Assembly (NCBI GenBank): GCA_948099385.1
Contig: CANUEZ040000193.1
Span: forward strand, 7,142,501-7,206,500
DNA from: Fasciola hepatica
Taxonomy: Eukaryota > Platyhelminthes > Trematoda > Plagiorchiida > Fasciolidae
Reading direction: 5' to 3'
DNA: 64,000 nt
The notes beneath the pieces were generated by a model. That model had not been told where the DNA came from, made no database searches, and was given only the letters and a program-made list of their open reading frames with translations. Positions 1 through 12,231 of the stretch are shown here, piece by piece (position 1 is the stretch's first letter; every line of letters begins with the position of its first letter). Position numbers and translations under genes: made by a program.

Positions 1-1642
1 AATCTTCAGTGTGTATATCGGATTGTCATCGTTTTTCGGATCCTTAGAGGTAGCAATCGTCACATTGCACTGTGATTAGCGGCACACCTTGCGAATAGGA
101 CCTTTCAACCCCAAGAACAGCATACTGCATGACGGATGTGGCACGTGGAGCGCAGGCGGATTTGCACTGGGTTTGTGTTAGGGAGTCATCTCTTTGATCA
201 GCCTAAGTTGACACTTTTGTGTGAAACGGGCTGGCAAACGTATTGGAAGCACAGTACGGACTGTTCAGCCGTCTTATCGAGTACGTCAACGGATTGCTCT
301 CGCGTCAACCGGGCCTCGGCAAACGTGAGGTAGGTCATCAGGAGAAGTTTCATCTGCCGCCTCGGTGACGCATATCGGCAATGACGAGTTTCTTCAATTG
401 GATCCTTGATTGGTCACCAAAGTAACACTTCTGATCTTGTGTTTTTAGTGTCGGGACGAAATCACGAACCTCCTACTGGGACCACAGACTAGAAAATGGA
501 ATTTGGCCAACGGACCGGAATTGCGTTGCTGTATAACAGAGCCTTCAAGTCGTTGAGCGGATTTGCAGCACAAGCTCTCGTGTATGCGATATTTTTAATT
601 GGCGAACACAATGAACGGCCCCAACAGTCAAGAAGATTGCACTTCGGTTCTCTTTCTTCACATCCCTGTGTATGGTGCTTAACAATAAAGAGTGGAGATC
701 GTTTGAAATAGTTCAGGTGTGGTACCGAGCAAGACCTTAGTGGATAACTGTCTGCTGTGAGCAGGTTGCATCGTAGACCGAGCATAGAAATGTTTTGCAA
801 CGCATGACTGTCCAGGTTCGGAATATCTACCAAGCTGAATATTTCCTCTTCCTCACTGTGCCATCCACTCTCGTTTTTTTCGTACTGGTATTGATCCGTA
901 CTCAACTGACTATATTGATGCACATGCGCATACGGTCCTTTGATGTACGTGTCTGATCGTTCACATTTCTAATAAGCGCGTTTGCAGTCGCACCACTTCC
1001 GCCTCTTTACCACAGTTAAGCAAATTACCCACACGATGGCACACGCACAAAAGCAGATACACAGTTACCGGCAACGTGTGCACCAATAATATTTCTCTTT
1101 TCTGTGACCCTGCTAACGGGACCAAGCGGAATGGGAGGTCTTGTAATTCATTGACTGACCGTGGTCTTGTAAAATGTCCTTCATAACGAGAATCGAATAC
1201 ACTCAGTTTGTGTGTAGTGAAGTAGTAAATAACACTGGCGACAGTGTTCCTTTCGTTGAGGAGGAGCAGTAAGGTTAGAAGGCTGTTAACAGTCATACTG
1301 GAGTTCGAATAATGCATTTGTATGGTCCTGTTGTTGCACTCTTTGAGTCATTGTACTCATGGAGTTCCCTCTATTTTTGTTTTTTGAAGATCAAACACGA
1401 GCAAATCCCACGGGAGACACTGATCCTTGCATACTACTACTGAATCGAAAGTCTAACTAATAGATTTGTTCTTGTAGGGCAAGTTAGACTTTCTAGGCGA
1501 GGTTCAAGAGACCCTGCCACTCAATGGTTAGATACTTTGAGAGATATGGCTAGATGCCGCGATTAGTTCGGCTATTGCATCCGCAAACTTTCTCCATCGA
1601 CCTAATTCCAATAACGTGGTTTTCGTATCATACTCACTTCTC
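1..1642. other. Unassigned region, no gene recognised
   Basis: Only short open stretches are present, for example 136-333 and 496-711 on plus and 961-1317 on minus. None carries a motif I recognise and none has a paralogue that I found in the window. The only clear structure is the inverted repeat at 1447-1493. The right edge is where block A homology to 21062 onward begins. Confidence 0.6.
1447..1493. repeat. 12-bp perfect inverted repeat with 23-nt loop
   Basis: The arm gaaagtctaact at 1447-1458 is the exact reverse complement of agttagactttc at 1482-1493. The transcript or single strand could fold into a 12-bp hairpin. It has no copy elsewhere that I noticed and its function is unknown. 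Confidence 0.6.
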
Positions 1643-2984
1643 CTCCATTATTTCCTTGTGAGATTGCCGCCATGAGATAGCAATCAAAGCAACCACACAC
1701 AATGCATGGTAATGGTTATCTGAACAGAACAAACCTGTATTTCATTGTATTGCATCGAGGATTCCATTAGGCTAGCAAACTCATTTATCAGTCGAAAAAG
1801 AGCACAATTGATGTTTGCCACAGTGAGATGAATAGGGGGAAACTACTACTGAGAAGAAAGCCAGGTTCCGTGAGTTCACTCGATGCATTTCATTTTGTCA
1901 GATGGAAAAAGTGCTAAATTATACATTGTAGATGCGCATTGGATAGTTCCAGGGGATGCGATAAGTTCTAACGCGATAACTGTAAATGAAAAGAAACAGG
2001 GGACGGATGGTGATCAAGCGATCATCATGGAAGTCTCCAAACCCAGAGGCCTAAAATTCAAAGAAAACTTTTTTGAACAATTGACTATCGGGCTATAAGC
2101 TTCTGAAAGAAGTTAGATGAGTGTTGACTTTCATGCTGTACAAAACTAGTTTCGTCGAAAGTATTACCATATCGCAGCCGACATTGTACTGCTCCGCGAG
2201 AACTGGAGTTTGTGTGTCCATGGTCGGCTGAGCCACCTATCGACCAGCTCTACTAATCACTCTGTTTTTCTTTTGTGCTCAGGTACAAGATGGCCGGCTG
2301 TTCTGCAAAGAAACGATTTTCACTTGCAACGCATATCCGATGCGTTGGGAATGAGGTGGAATAGCTTGTTGGAATCACTAACCCATGCTGCAGTCTCCAC
2401 GGTTTCAGCCACTTCGATCAAGTATCGCGTAAAATCAGGCCTAACAGAGAGCGAAGCTCCCCGTTGCAGTCTGTAGTTCTCGCCATTTCCTTATACCTGG
2501 GCTTCGTTTGTTCGGCTGAGAGCTTGGTCGAGTCTTCAGAACACCAATCTGGTAAGCGTCTTTTACTAAGATGTCCGCGTTGACTCATCCGTGGGACTTG
2601 TGAGAGCCATCCAGTTCCAAGCGATGGACAGAATGTCACATTTCTCGATCTCATTGAATATATTTTACATATTGGCGTCGAATTCATCATCGCAATCACT
2701 GTCGAGGTTCCGGGAAGCCCCCGAGACGTGCAGAAAGAAGTCTTAGGGAAATCGGCTCCCAAAAGATCCAAAAGCTTTTGGATTTACTGATAGTATCGAA
2801 TGTGAAATCGTGGCTCTCAAATTGGTCTGCCTTGTCGCTACTATGAAGCTAGCAATCCGTCCCTTTTCCTGGAATATTTTTGCCCTGAGTGCCACAGTTA
2901 GGTATGCGGACTTCTGAGAAACGAGCCATGCAGATGTTTTAGTTTTAGTTCATCGGCGTCCTCATTGTGAGGCTGCCAACCTAT

Positions 2985-3748
2985 GGTGGAATCCTTACAT
3001 TCCAACAAGCTGCACAAGCCTGTTTCCGACAGTTCAGTATTCCAGTTTGTTGTCTTAACACCTCGACCATTGGAGCACGAGGAGCGTCACTTGCCGGACA
3101 AGCCTTGGCATGATCAGATCGCATGTTTTCCAAATTATTCATAGAGGTTCTCGGGAAACGTGTGCGTGGCGGTGTTTCCAGCACTGTTCAGGGATGTTGT
3201 ATTACTCGATTGCCCAGTCAGCAGTAGAAATTAAATTAACGGTGTCTGATCCAGCCTTTGTCCAGACGATCTCATTTCAGCCTTTGCACATGCAAATGCA
3301 ACCCAGAGTGCAGCAGAATTGTTCCACATGAGCCGGTGGCCTGTTGTTCGGCTAATTTGCCCATTCCGGAATACCAGGTTGGGTGGGTTGGGTCGATTTA
3401 CTGTGTAGCCCATGGGTCGGTAGATCTTGTCCGCCCATTAGGGAGTACCTGTCTAGGCATACCGAACGTCGTCTTATTTCTAGAAATTAAGGCCTTAGTT
3501 ACCCTAAAACTTATTTAACGCCCTGTTTAGCGGTTCGCCGAGGTGTGGCCACTCATGCTTGCTTCAGATTTTTGGGGACACAGGTGAGAGGTGGGAAACC
3601 GATGGAGACCAATGAAATGGAGGATGTCCTACGGGACTCGACACACCACAATGACGCTACCTCCCAAGAATTACCTATTATTCCATCGAAAAAATGTATT
3701 CCCAAATTCTATCGGGCTAGAATCAAATACCACGAAAATCAAAAGTAA
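2985..3748 (+). other. Best-preserved module of block A with small ORFs
   Basis: This stretch is near identical to 23285-24049, clearly closer than the sequence just upstream. Two plus-strand frames, 3110-3331 (73 aa) and 3545-3748 (67 aa), are open in both copies. A 6-bp length difference inside the second keeps its frame. A minus-strand frame at 2981-3184 is also open in both. I recognise no domain. By position upstream of the BEL/Pao RT it could be gag or protease of that element, but no zinc knuckle or DSG/DTG protease box is evident. Conservation between young duplicates does not prove coding. Confidence 0.4.
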
Positions 3749-4125
3749 ATAATTTTACTTATGGCCATCAGTGAAAAAGCTGTCCATCAATGACCAGCCG
3801 GTAGAGTGCGTTCCATCAATATCGTCTAAAGGCTCTACGTTGCCTCCGATCGATAAGCTTTGATACGTGATATATTCAAGAAGCCGCCTCGTCGTCTAGT
3901 AGGAGACACTTGCGTGTAAGTATGGTGAAGAAAGGAATAAGTGTATCGATGTATTGATAGCAATGTGCTTCCCTTTAATCACCCAGTTTGAGACCATCGT
4001 TTGTCGTTTATCAATATATGCCTGGACTGGAATTTGAAACTACTCTCAAAGTACAATCATGTTATTCGCTGTCATGATTGAAAAGGATGAATGACATTTA
4101 TAGTTCCACAAGAAGATGCCCAAGA

Positions 4126-4503
4126 AAACGTGTGTTCCTGCCGCCCCATAACGTCTTAAGTTCGAATTAGCCCGGGAAGGTCCGAGTGGTATTCGACTGT
4201 GCGGCTGTTCGTGAGAGCATTTCACTCAACGAAGTCCTAATACAAGTACCTGATCCAACTGATCATTTGTTAGGAGTAGCCGTCAGGTTCCGTTGATATG
4301 TCATAGCTCTTTTAACTCGAATTGAATAGATATTCCAGCAAATTAGGTTTCCAAAGTGTTATAGGATATCTGTAGGCTTCCTTTACTGGTCAGATTAAGA
4401 TGTGAGAAGTAGTGCGATTGTTTACGAAAAGAAAGCTCATCCGTTTGGCACTAGTTGTTCATCGTGTTGTGCCAAGCTGTCCTTGAGAAGAGCTGCCGAG
4501 GAC
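4126..4503 (+). pseudogene. BEL/Pao reverse transcriptase, fingers and palm
   Basis: One frame reads without a shift for about 126 codons but has four stops (4168, 4294, 4327, 4396). It shows the BEL/Pao order: a proline-rich lead ending in an RVFLPPHNVL-like box, then KVRVVFDCAA (the RVVFDAAA box), SLNEVL, the LLGV..RFR box, a degenerate IE.IFQQIR (normally ..MFHQI..) carrying the first catalytic region, and a PFGTSCSSCCAK box before RRAAED. It would have copied retrotransposon RNA into DNA. Now dead. Two of the stops are also present in copy B at 24449-24823. Confidence 0.85.
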
Positions 4504-4544
4504 AGCAACCTTGACTTTTTTCATTAGCATTATCTCCGATGACT

Positions 4545-4941
4545 AATAACTTTTGTGTGGATGGTTCATTGTTCTCGCTGTCGTATGACGAGAAAGCCTT
4601 CACATGACGAGGGATTTCCTACGATGACTCAAACAGATAGACAACACCTAACAGAATGTGTGTCGTAAGGACCCAGACTATGAGCAGAATTGATGAACGG
4701 TGAAAAATCGAGTACGTACTTCAAATTTTATCAGCAGATCTTCGTGGATCCCAGAACATTAGGTATCCAGTGGCATATTCACGATGACTGTTTTCTGCCT
4801 TCAATACACTTAGGCGAAGTTCCAATAACGATTGATGATCTACTAAGATTTTTAGCTTCATTTTATGAACCATTATTGTCTCTCGTGCCCATTTTATGCC
4901 TCCTCGTGGGACATTTCATGATGTTTGTCACCAAAATGTAG
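4545..4941 (+). pseudogene. BEL/Pao RT catalytic box and RT tail
   Basis: At 4545-4600 a frame shifted from the preceding RT reads NNFCVDGSLFSL, which matches the NNFYVDD box with YVDD decayed to CVDG, so one catalytic aspartate is lost. From 4690 the original frame resumes for 83 codons: TLGIQWHIHDDCF, then LRFLASFYEPLLSLVPIL. This fits the BEL/Pao RT-to-RNase H tether, whose typical form is ..ASFYDPLG.LAP... Copy B carries the same region at about 24870-25240 with further damage. Confidence 0.8.
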
Positions 4942-5240
4942 AGAAGGTCAATGAAGTAACTAAGACTGTCAAAATGTCAGTTCTTCGGGAAGAGTAATCA
5001 GTATAATTATTGTACTCAACAGGGAAGTCTTGAATATTTTATCTATTTGGTAGTTTACAAAGCCTCAGATTGCTCAACTTGGAATGTTGCAAACATTTAT
5101 TCTCAGGTTCGGACTGTTGACTGTGTTCGAAGTGCCAGAAGCCACGGGAATCGTCGTCGAGTGCTAAATATGCCTAACCCATACCTCAAGTAATGTCACA
5201 CATGCCTGATTGCCTACGGAAAGGTGTCAATTATTTCAGA

Positions 5241-5510
5241 CCGTTTCATATCAAGGTAGATTGAAATGAGCACAACAGATTTGGGTGTCGTGCAATGCAC
5301 TTGGAAATTGGATATAGTATGACTGCGAAAGTATTTCTCATGGCAATGATACGGTTTATAACCAGACGCAGTAGACTTAAGGTGATGTATAGTGATGGTG
5401 GGTCTAACGTTGAGGCCGCAGAATGTGTATTGAAAACTGCTTTGTGTGCTAATAATCGACGAGGATATATCGACATACATGGCGGAGGTTGGACGTATCA
5501 TCAAAGTTAG
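5241..5510 (+). pseudogene. BEL/Pao integrase core
   Basis: The frame reads PFHIKVD, a stop, NEHNRFGCRAMHLEIGYSM, then FITRRSRLKVMYSDGGSNVEAAE. The CRA.HLE box and the YSD.G.N box are the signature of the BEL/Pao DDE integrase core, and the second catalytic Asp is kept in SDGGS. The expected downstream box with the catalytic Glu (..HMGG.WE..) is not clear: the frame continues to GGGWTYHQS and stops. Integrase would have inserted the element's cDNA. The TGA after IKVD is shared with copy B. Confidence 0.8.
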
Positions 5511-6802
5511 ATCTCTAGTCTCCGTGTTTCGAGACCTAGGGCATCCACACGCACTTTGGCTTAGTGATTTATAATTGCTTCCCTCAACACATCCCTTTGT
5601 GCAGGGAAGACCAAGCTAGTAGAAACTTGCTTCAAAGGTGACGTAAAGCAGGAAATCTAGATGCGATATTTCGAAAAGAATGTAGTCGTGAATACCTCCT
5701 TACACAAAGGGCTCATGGATGAAACGAATTTGTAAAGGGAGACGTGATTCCGATGTCTGGTGACAGTGCACCATGCAGTGTTTTTAGCTAATGATGAGTA
5801 TGTTCGCCAGAACTTGGTGGGAACCGCATCATATATCGACGGTAGAGATATGGAACTATTCTGTTTATTATGAAGTGCATGAGAACTGAAGAAAATATAA
5901 GGAGCGTGATGCAAGCATTTCGTTTGTTCCCGTCCACCGCCTACGTTAAACATTTCAGTTTAAACAACACAAGTAGAGAAATGATACAATTAATTGGGTT
6001 CGATTGAAAGCTTCAACAGTGAGTTTGATAGGGGGAGATCGGGGTCCTTTCGGTTGGTGCCATAACAAACAAACACTTTTGTCAACCGCTTTCGTGCATC
6101 GCTTCGGTGAATGCTCACAGCTTCAATTTGGGATTGCTCAACACAGTTATAAGAGATAAGTTGGGTCAGCTTTGTGACCTTATGCAGTGAAATGTTTCGC
6201 AAAAAAAAACCGTAGACCATACGTCTCAGTTGTTAGTCTTTTCGACTTTACACGGACCGCCAGTCCTTCACTGTGATGCCTCCCATAGAGCAGACATGGC
6301 AACCAGAGTTTTGTTTTCCACGACCCATGAGATGGTGAACACGATTAATAGGAAGGAAGTGGTTAGTGTGCATTGCCAGAGTGTGCGTGTAGCCTGCACG
6401 TGCAACGATCAAATTACTACCGTGCTTGATATCGGGAGTTCGTATAAACAATAAGATGGTTAACAAATAAACAAAGCTGATTTCTGCTACGAGACTCCCG
6501 CATACTTTAGATGCTGCTCGATGAACTTATCGGGATAGCAGTTGGCCAGCGACGTTCTTTCTATGAACTCTTCTTCATTTTTGCATTTATTCTTTGGTGC
6601 AGATATTTCACGCTCTGTTGAGGAGGATTCGAACCAAACCATGATTGTATATCTTCGGTGCGAAACTGGAGAATTGCAAATAGCGACCTTCCCTAGTTAC
6701 TTTGAGATGGATACTGCGTGGGAATATTTCATCCGAACATCTAAATATTATAACATCTAAAAGGAATGGACTATTGACTAGCTTTTCTTCGTGAGTGACA
6801 TA
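5511..6802. other. Block A interior, unrecognised, between BEL and PLE
   Basis: It has a homologue at about 26200-27580. Plus-strand frames at 6230-6454 and 6542-6760 correspond to the halves of one 154-codon frame in copy B (27005-27469), so this copy appears frame-broken. By position the sequence could be the upstream part of the PLE, but I see no known motif. The minus-strand frames 5657-5953 and 5990-6220 look like antisense shadows. Confidence 0.4.
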
Positions 6803-6808
6803 GAAATT

Positions 6809-7216
6809 AGGAAGAATAGAATAATGGTGTTCCTCCAGCCAGATAAGGAATCAGGCAGAATGAATATGAGGAAGAAGGAATACATGTACGAAAAAGAGAC
6901 TACATATCAAACCTCTCAAACGGGACACTACGCTTGATAACAGCATGTGGACAGAGAAACAAATGATGTCAAGACATCTTTAAATTCTGTTCTTTATTGG
7001 GTTCTAATCCAAAAACATATTAAACAACTCAAATCATTTGGAAAGCAGGCTTCTGTTTTGACAGGATCACCATACGTTCACAAGTCTGGAGTTACTTTGA
7101 GGCCTATATTATACATGCAAAATCGCCATACCACAAAACTGGCTCGATATCAAGCACGGATTTCATTTGACCGTTGCACGTGTACGCTACAATCACGATC
7201 TCGGAATGCTCGCTAA
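6809..7216 (+). pseudogene. Penelope-like element RT, N-terminal part
   Basis: One frame with a single internal stop near 6939 reads RKNRIMVFLQPDKESGRMNM, matching the PLE lead ..LRPDKG.GVV.M... It continues to GSPYVHKSGVTLRPILYMQN and TKLARYQAR. The GSPYVHKSG..LRPI segment is the PLE RT box usually written G.PK.HK...PLRPI. Sequence after the LAR box is not recognisable as RT palm, so the fragment is truncated. Penelope-like elements are retroelements related to telomerase RT. Copy B has the same fragment near 27580-27993 with more shifts. Confidence 0.8.
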
Positions 7217-7500
7217 TTAATTCCTTCTTAATAACCGTGTTATCCATCTCGAGAGTCGCGGGAAGCGATAATTGAGTTTTTGTGTCTGCTTTATGCTAAG
7301 AATCAAAGTGAGGGACGCGTAGTCCGCGCATAGTCGAAAAGACTGACGAACACGTGCAACTGAGCAAATGAGTTTCAACCGACCTTACGCATCAAATACA
7401 ATCAACATGAAGCAAGTTTATATGGTTTGACTTTGAACAGGTGACCACTTTTAGTGAAGAATATGTATATTTTAAGTCAGCCACAAGACACCCATAGACT

Positions 7501-7758
7501 GTGGTGCAAATACTTCAGTTACTGATTACCAACATATCAGTATTCGAATGTCATTCAGACAGTCTCGCCGATCCTAATGTTCCACATATTTTCTATCAGT
7601 TAGCTTACAGCTACGGTGACGCATCCAAAGGCAGAACGGATAGCTGCTTGGCACAACCAGCGTCGGAAAAGTTATTGAAATGGTTGGCAAAACCAATGAC
7701 ACCGCGCAATGCGGCCACAGAGAATGACGTCAAATCTTTAGTTTCTTCAATTGCGTAA
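7501..7758 (+). other. 85-aa ORF beside the block A boundary
   Basis: The frame is open for 85 codons and contains SLADPNVPHIFYQLAYSYG and an alanine/lysine-rich end. I recognise no family. Its first dozen codons overlap the end of the A/B homology; the rest is single copy. It may be chance. Confidence 0.2.
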
Positions 7759-8539
7759 TATCTAATTGAATCAGGTCACAAATTAGATCCGATTACATCC
7801 CTTACGTTGATGTTGTTGATGTTGATGATGAGCCTAGTACACAATATGTCCTCACATTTGCAGCTGCTTGAGATATCCACCTATAATACGATTCTCTAAT
7901 TAGGCCATACATATATCTCCTAATTTAGGTCCTAAGAAGGATGCTACTTAAACTCTTCATTATATTACAATCAGGCTCCGTGGAATTCTAACTTGATGTT
8001 GTTTATACATAAATAGATGAGTCTTTTATGTTCATCTACAATCAATCCATTGGGTTTTATCATTCTCCTATCTAATGTTTTTATATTTTTGATAGATTCT
8101 TCCAGAGGCTCTCGCTGGTAGAGTAGATATATTGAGTAAGTAGACCCTTCCGTTGGACGCAATTGTGTCTTTAATGACATCTGCAAATGAAATGAATCCT
8201 TTGACCTATATCTTGTAATCTTCCATCTGATAGACTGGATAATTTCGTTTCATAACGTTTTCTTCCATGCTCATGTCCAGAACTGGAACATAACGCTTCC
8301 CCATACATTTTAGGTTGGACATTAAGATGATTTGGGATATGGTAACTGGATGGATTCATTCAACCTCATAAGTGAATTCAATTAGACTTATAAATGTATA
8401 CAATCACATTGGAAATAAAATCCACACATTGTTCGCTTTTCTCAGACGCATTACAATCATATCAATCCGAGGGCGCACTCGGACCTTCACTTATTCATAA
8501 GGAAATTTTATCAATTCCATGCACAAGCCACCACAGATT
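7759..8539. other. Unassigned region
   Basis: AT-rich sequence with a short TTG/ATG-type trinucleotide run near 7806-7832. Minus-strand frames at 7971-8186 and 8171-8359 lack known motifs. I found no second copy in the window; this piece is missing where its neighbours are rejoined at 28305. Confidence 0.5.
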
Positions 8540-9325
8540 CGTATTATTGAGACAGAATAGGCAACTTCTATAGTGATTGACCACTAATGTTATTAAGATA
8601 TGTCCTATAAAGAAAACGTAGAAGGGTGAAATCATTTCTCATTCCGAATGTACACTCCGGGTGCTTCATCAATAATGGTACGAAGAATTACGATAGCACA
8701 CCTTGTCATCAAGCAGTCGAAAAGCAATCTGTCTACCCATGAGTTCAATTTAGAGGTGGCAGTAAAGCGGATGTGGTAAACAGTCGATCTCAATCGCGTG
8801 TTAGCCATAACCGAAGTCATAACGATGAACTACGCTGCCGGAATCCATGTTTTGTTCACTTCTCGACTATTTCTCATCTACGAATGAAACGCAGAATATC
8901 CGCGAATTTCCAGCTCTCAGTGTGGGGCAGGAGACGTATGTTGAACAACAGGAAGACCGTCTTGACACATAAATGCTTATCACCCAAGTCGGTTAAACAA
9001 AATACAAGTGAAGAGCGGACAAGTGACAATTACCATCTCTTCCATGGATTCGGACCATACGATCAATAATCATGGAGCCTCTCTTCCCATATAAACTGTC
9101 AAAGTAAGAGCAACATGAAATGCTAACCGCTGGATCTCGGCAACCGCCGATTGAGTCTCGATCCGCACGAAACAATACCACATTATGTGCTCAGAAGCAA
9201 GACACAAAATAATGTGACGTAATCACTAATACCACGTTACTCATAGTTATCAACACAATATCTGTCGTAACACTGATAACACCTCTACTGTATGGACACG
9301 AATTTGTCAACTGCTGTTATCAAGA
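8540..9325 (+). repeat. Segment repeated in inverted orientation at 28305-29070
   Basis: The reverse complement of this segment aligns along 28305-29070. Anchors are tgacaaggtgtgctatcgt (complement of acgatagcacaccttgtca near 8694) and the cacaatatctgtcg stretch near 9257. Open minus-strand frames 8632-8820 and 8993-9181 have partial counterparts in the other copy but no recognised domain. Confidence 0.75.
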
Positions 9326-11402
9326 TTATCGACTATTTTTCTGCTTTTCTATCATCCAGTGTGCAAAATCTGTAAAAGCGGTACACATTTTTCAGAGGTA
9401 AAACACTGACAACTAGTTGTTTCGATGCCGAGTGTGCTGATGTCCTAATCGAGTGTCCTCACTCAACCGTATTTGCCAAATCAGATGAATATTCATTAGT
9501 TGCAGGAAGGTATCACAAAGTACAACCATGAACCAGAACAAACAGGTCAGTACGACACTGGTATCCAAAACTTCAAGTTCAATTTCACATATGAACAACG
9601 TGCCTCTAATTTATCTTTTACCCTGTCAAACCAAGAAAATAATGAACATGTGTGAAAATTCCTTTTTGTAATTTGTATTTTCGACGACATCTTCGCTTGT
9701 CTTACTCGTGAGTAGCGTGTATATGCCTCATGAACCTCGAATACTTGTGATCCAATTCTCTGTTTTTACGGTACTGACACTGTTCAGATTTACCCCTTTG
9801 CGACGTATGGTGCGTGAACATTTTACGTTATGTTCCCGACTCGATTGTTCTATGATTGTACATTCCCCTTGTAAGAAAATTTTGCAGCACGTTTCACTTA
9901 CGCTTCTTGACCCACTGTCTGTACCGCAACCGAGCTGCGCTACAGTTTTGCATGACTCCTTGCTGAGTGGACCTGGCTGTAAGTCATTGCGTTTATGTAT
10001 TTTTATGTATTGCATTGTTTAGAACCACGAAATTACGACAAACACGGTTATACATTTGGAATTTGTTCTGCTGCCCGTAGCCGTGTACAGCCCATATCGT
10101 GCGTAAAGCTAGTGAGACTAAGTTTTCTGTTATATTGAAAGTTCAAGTAATCGGGATATTTTCTACCATGTGCATATCTCTTAATAAAAGCTCACCTTAT
10201 CAAACTATAAATTGGGAAAAACGTTTTACGATCATTACTCACATTCCATAAACGATGTAGGATCGTTTTGGTACTTGGCTGTCTTCTCCGGTTGGGCAAA
10301 TTTCTGGGCGCGTCTGTAGCATGAAGCATCACCACAATCACATCACCACTACCACTACCACCAATCAATTACGATGCTCGCGTCAAACTGATAGACAAGT
10401 TCGAATATCAGTGAATCTAATGGTAACATTCAACAAGCTGATCTCCACTTGCGCTGCGTGAACACATATAATCTGGTTCACATGAGATTAGCTGCGACTG
10501 CGAAATGAGTAATCATGTTGATTGAATCAAATCTATTGGTTTAGACACCTCGTTGGATCACGTGACGGTGTCGCGTCGCTCATTGAGGAAATGCTTTTCT
10601 AGTGTTTCTGGTAGGGAAGTTCACTATGACCGCCTGTCTGGTAGTGACGTAATGCCCTGTCTCCAATCAATTCGTGGCAGTCAGTGATCTCTCATCGATC
10701 GATGACGAAATCGTGTTGAGTTTCTTTCTCAAGGCACATTTGGCTGTGTTGGTTCATTGTTTGACGTGTGACCGGGGAATAACGTGAACATAATTACAGG
10801 TTCGGCAGTATAGTAGATTCGCTGGAAGTTGGCTTCAAACGTTTGCTGATTTGGTTGATCATAACGTATCATTTGTGAGGAATTTATAATTCCACTTCCA
10901 CGAACAGTGAAAGACTATTCTTTATCAGCTTGATTTGATAATAATTTGTCAGGAATTATGCTGGATACTCAATAGACATCAGCGTTTTAATAATTCGAAT
11001 GATTTCTCCCTCCAGTTGCTCTGTCGTCCAAATTTACTCTAACTCTAGGAACATTGTTTGCACTGTGCTTATCTTGTACTTCTCTGGAACAATTTGAGTG
11101 CAGTATAGATAGTGTCCTTGTAGACATATCTTTTAATTGATCCATTTTCTCAGTGTTCGCTGCGGATAGGTAACCTTATATTTAAACTTGGAAAATTGTA
11201 GCTGGTCAACTGTGTTTCACAACGTAACAGGATTTCGTAACCCCACCAATCGTTTTATTAGTTATTATTTAGAGCGGATTCGGTCGATGATGAGACTACT
11301 CGCTCTGTTCCGTCTGTTTTGTCATTTTGAGGACACCTCTTATTGAAGTGACTCATGGCTAAGATGTTCCCATTTGCAATTTCATGCTTCTAATCTATTT
11401 TG
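9326..11402. other. Unassigned region with overlapping ORF pair
   Basis: The most open part is 9708-10022 plus (104 aa), overlapped by 9728-10015 minus (95 aa). Neither has a motif I know, and mirrored open frames like this are common by chance. The rest, about 10023-11402, has no long frame. Confidence 0.5.
10327..10364. repeat. CAN/ACC-rich trinucleotide tract
   Basis: An imperfect run of cac/atc/acc triplets (catcaccacaatcacatcac and onward). It behaves as a simple repeat and lies in no open frame of note. Confidence 0.6.
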
Positions 11403-11835
11403 TTCTAGTTCAAGCTGTAGTATTGTGTGAAAAGAAATTCGGTACACGATTGCACGAATGTGTTGATTTCATCTGCTCTTGCAAAACGAGCGATCCCGTG
11501 TTTCGATAGTGATACCCTGTTTGAACTGAATTTCATACAAATCCATCAAGACAAATGTAACTTTTCACCCACTGGTTCCTCTCGACCAGATAGATTTTGG
11601 CTTATCAATACTCCAATAAAATATACTCTTTTCATTTTTTTTCCATGAATTCCGTAGAAATTGATCTGACTAATTCTCGTGCCGATAACCAAGAAATGCT
11701 ACCAGCTTCTTCAATGGTTTGCATTGCAATGAACTGCTCTTTTCCTTGCCTGCACAATGCAGATTTTGATCGATCATTTGGATGTTCATCTCGCACACCA
11801 GCCACAAACCTGTTACCACGGAGGTCCAGCACCAT
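11403..11835 (+). repeat. Family R, copy 1
   Basis: Direct, diverged copy of 12232-12600. Both start at tgttcta.ttcaagctgta, share tgtttcgatagtgat and end near the agccacaaacctg box. The central part also matches, inverted, the insertion at 31341-31952. Open frames here are unrecognised. Confidence 0.75.
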
Positions 11836-12231
11836 GCTTCTGTACTGTACAAGTAAAGCCCTCCGATCCAGGACGTTTCGGTGAACTTGGTGACAGGCTT
11901 GTTTCTTGGGAATTTCCCAAAGTCCGAATTATTAGCTAAGTATAAAATTGGGAGATGGTTTTTCAGATAGTGATCATGAAACTGTATCACCGTTTCACGC
12001 ATGAGAAATGTTGATAACAATACCAATCTTTGGTGGGGTAATTTCAAGGAATGGGATAGATAATGTAACGCAAGTGGAAAGGAAAATGGTTTCACCTTAT
12101 TTGAATGTAAATTGGAATATAGTCTACCGATAGCTTCGCCCACCTTCCTTCTCTTCTCCGTGCCATAATAAATCGAATAACCAGCAGAAACATATTTGTT
12201 CTTATTTTATTGTAAAGCGTCTGTTCCATTC
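11836..12231. other. Spacer between two family R copies
   Basis: Contains the start of the minus-strand frame 11670-12143 (157 aa), which runs into family R copy 1. That frame has no domain I recognise, and copy 2 does not keep it open. I see nothing else. Confidence 0.4.

Larger units (their letters stand above)
1643..7530 (+). repeat. Block A: duplicated BEL/Pao plus PLE composite
   Basis: This block matches 21062-28304 in the same orientation over nearly its whole length, with indels. It begins just before the shared atttccttgtgagattgccg and ends near gtgcaaatacttcag at about 7518. It contains BEL/Pao RT at 4126-4941, BEL/Pao integrase core at 5241-5510 and a PLE RT remnant at 6809-7216. 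Because the PLE remnant is in both copies, the blocks were duplicated after it had come to lie beside the BEL remnant. Similarity is uneven: some stretches are near identical and others well diverged. Confidence 0.85.

Noticed and set aside
9708..10022. 104-aa plus ORF with 95-aa mirror ORF
   Set aside because: No motif, no second copy, and mirrored openness is expected by chance in sequence of this composition.
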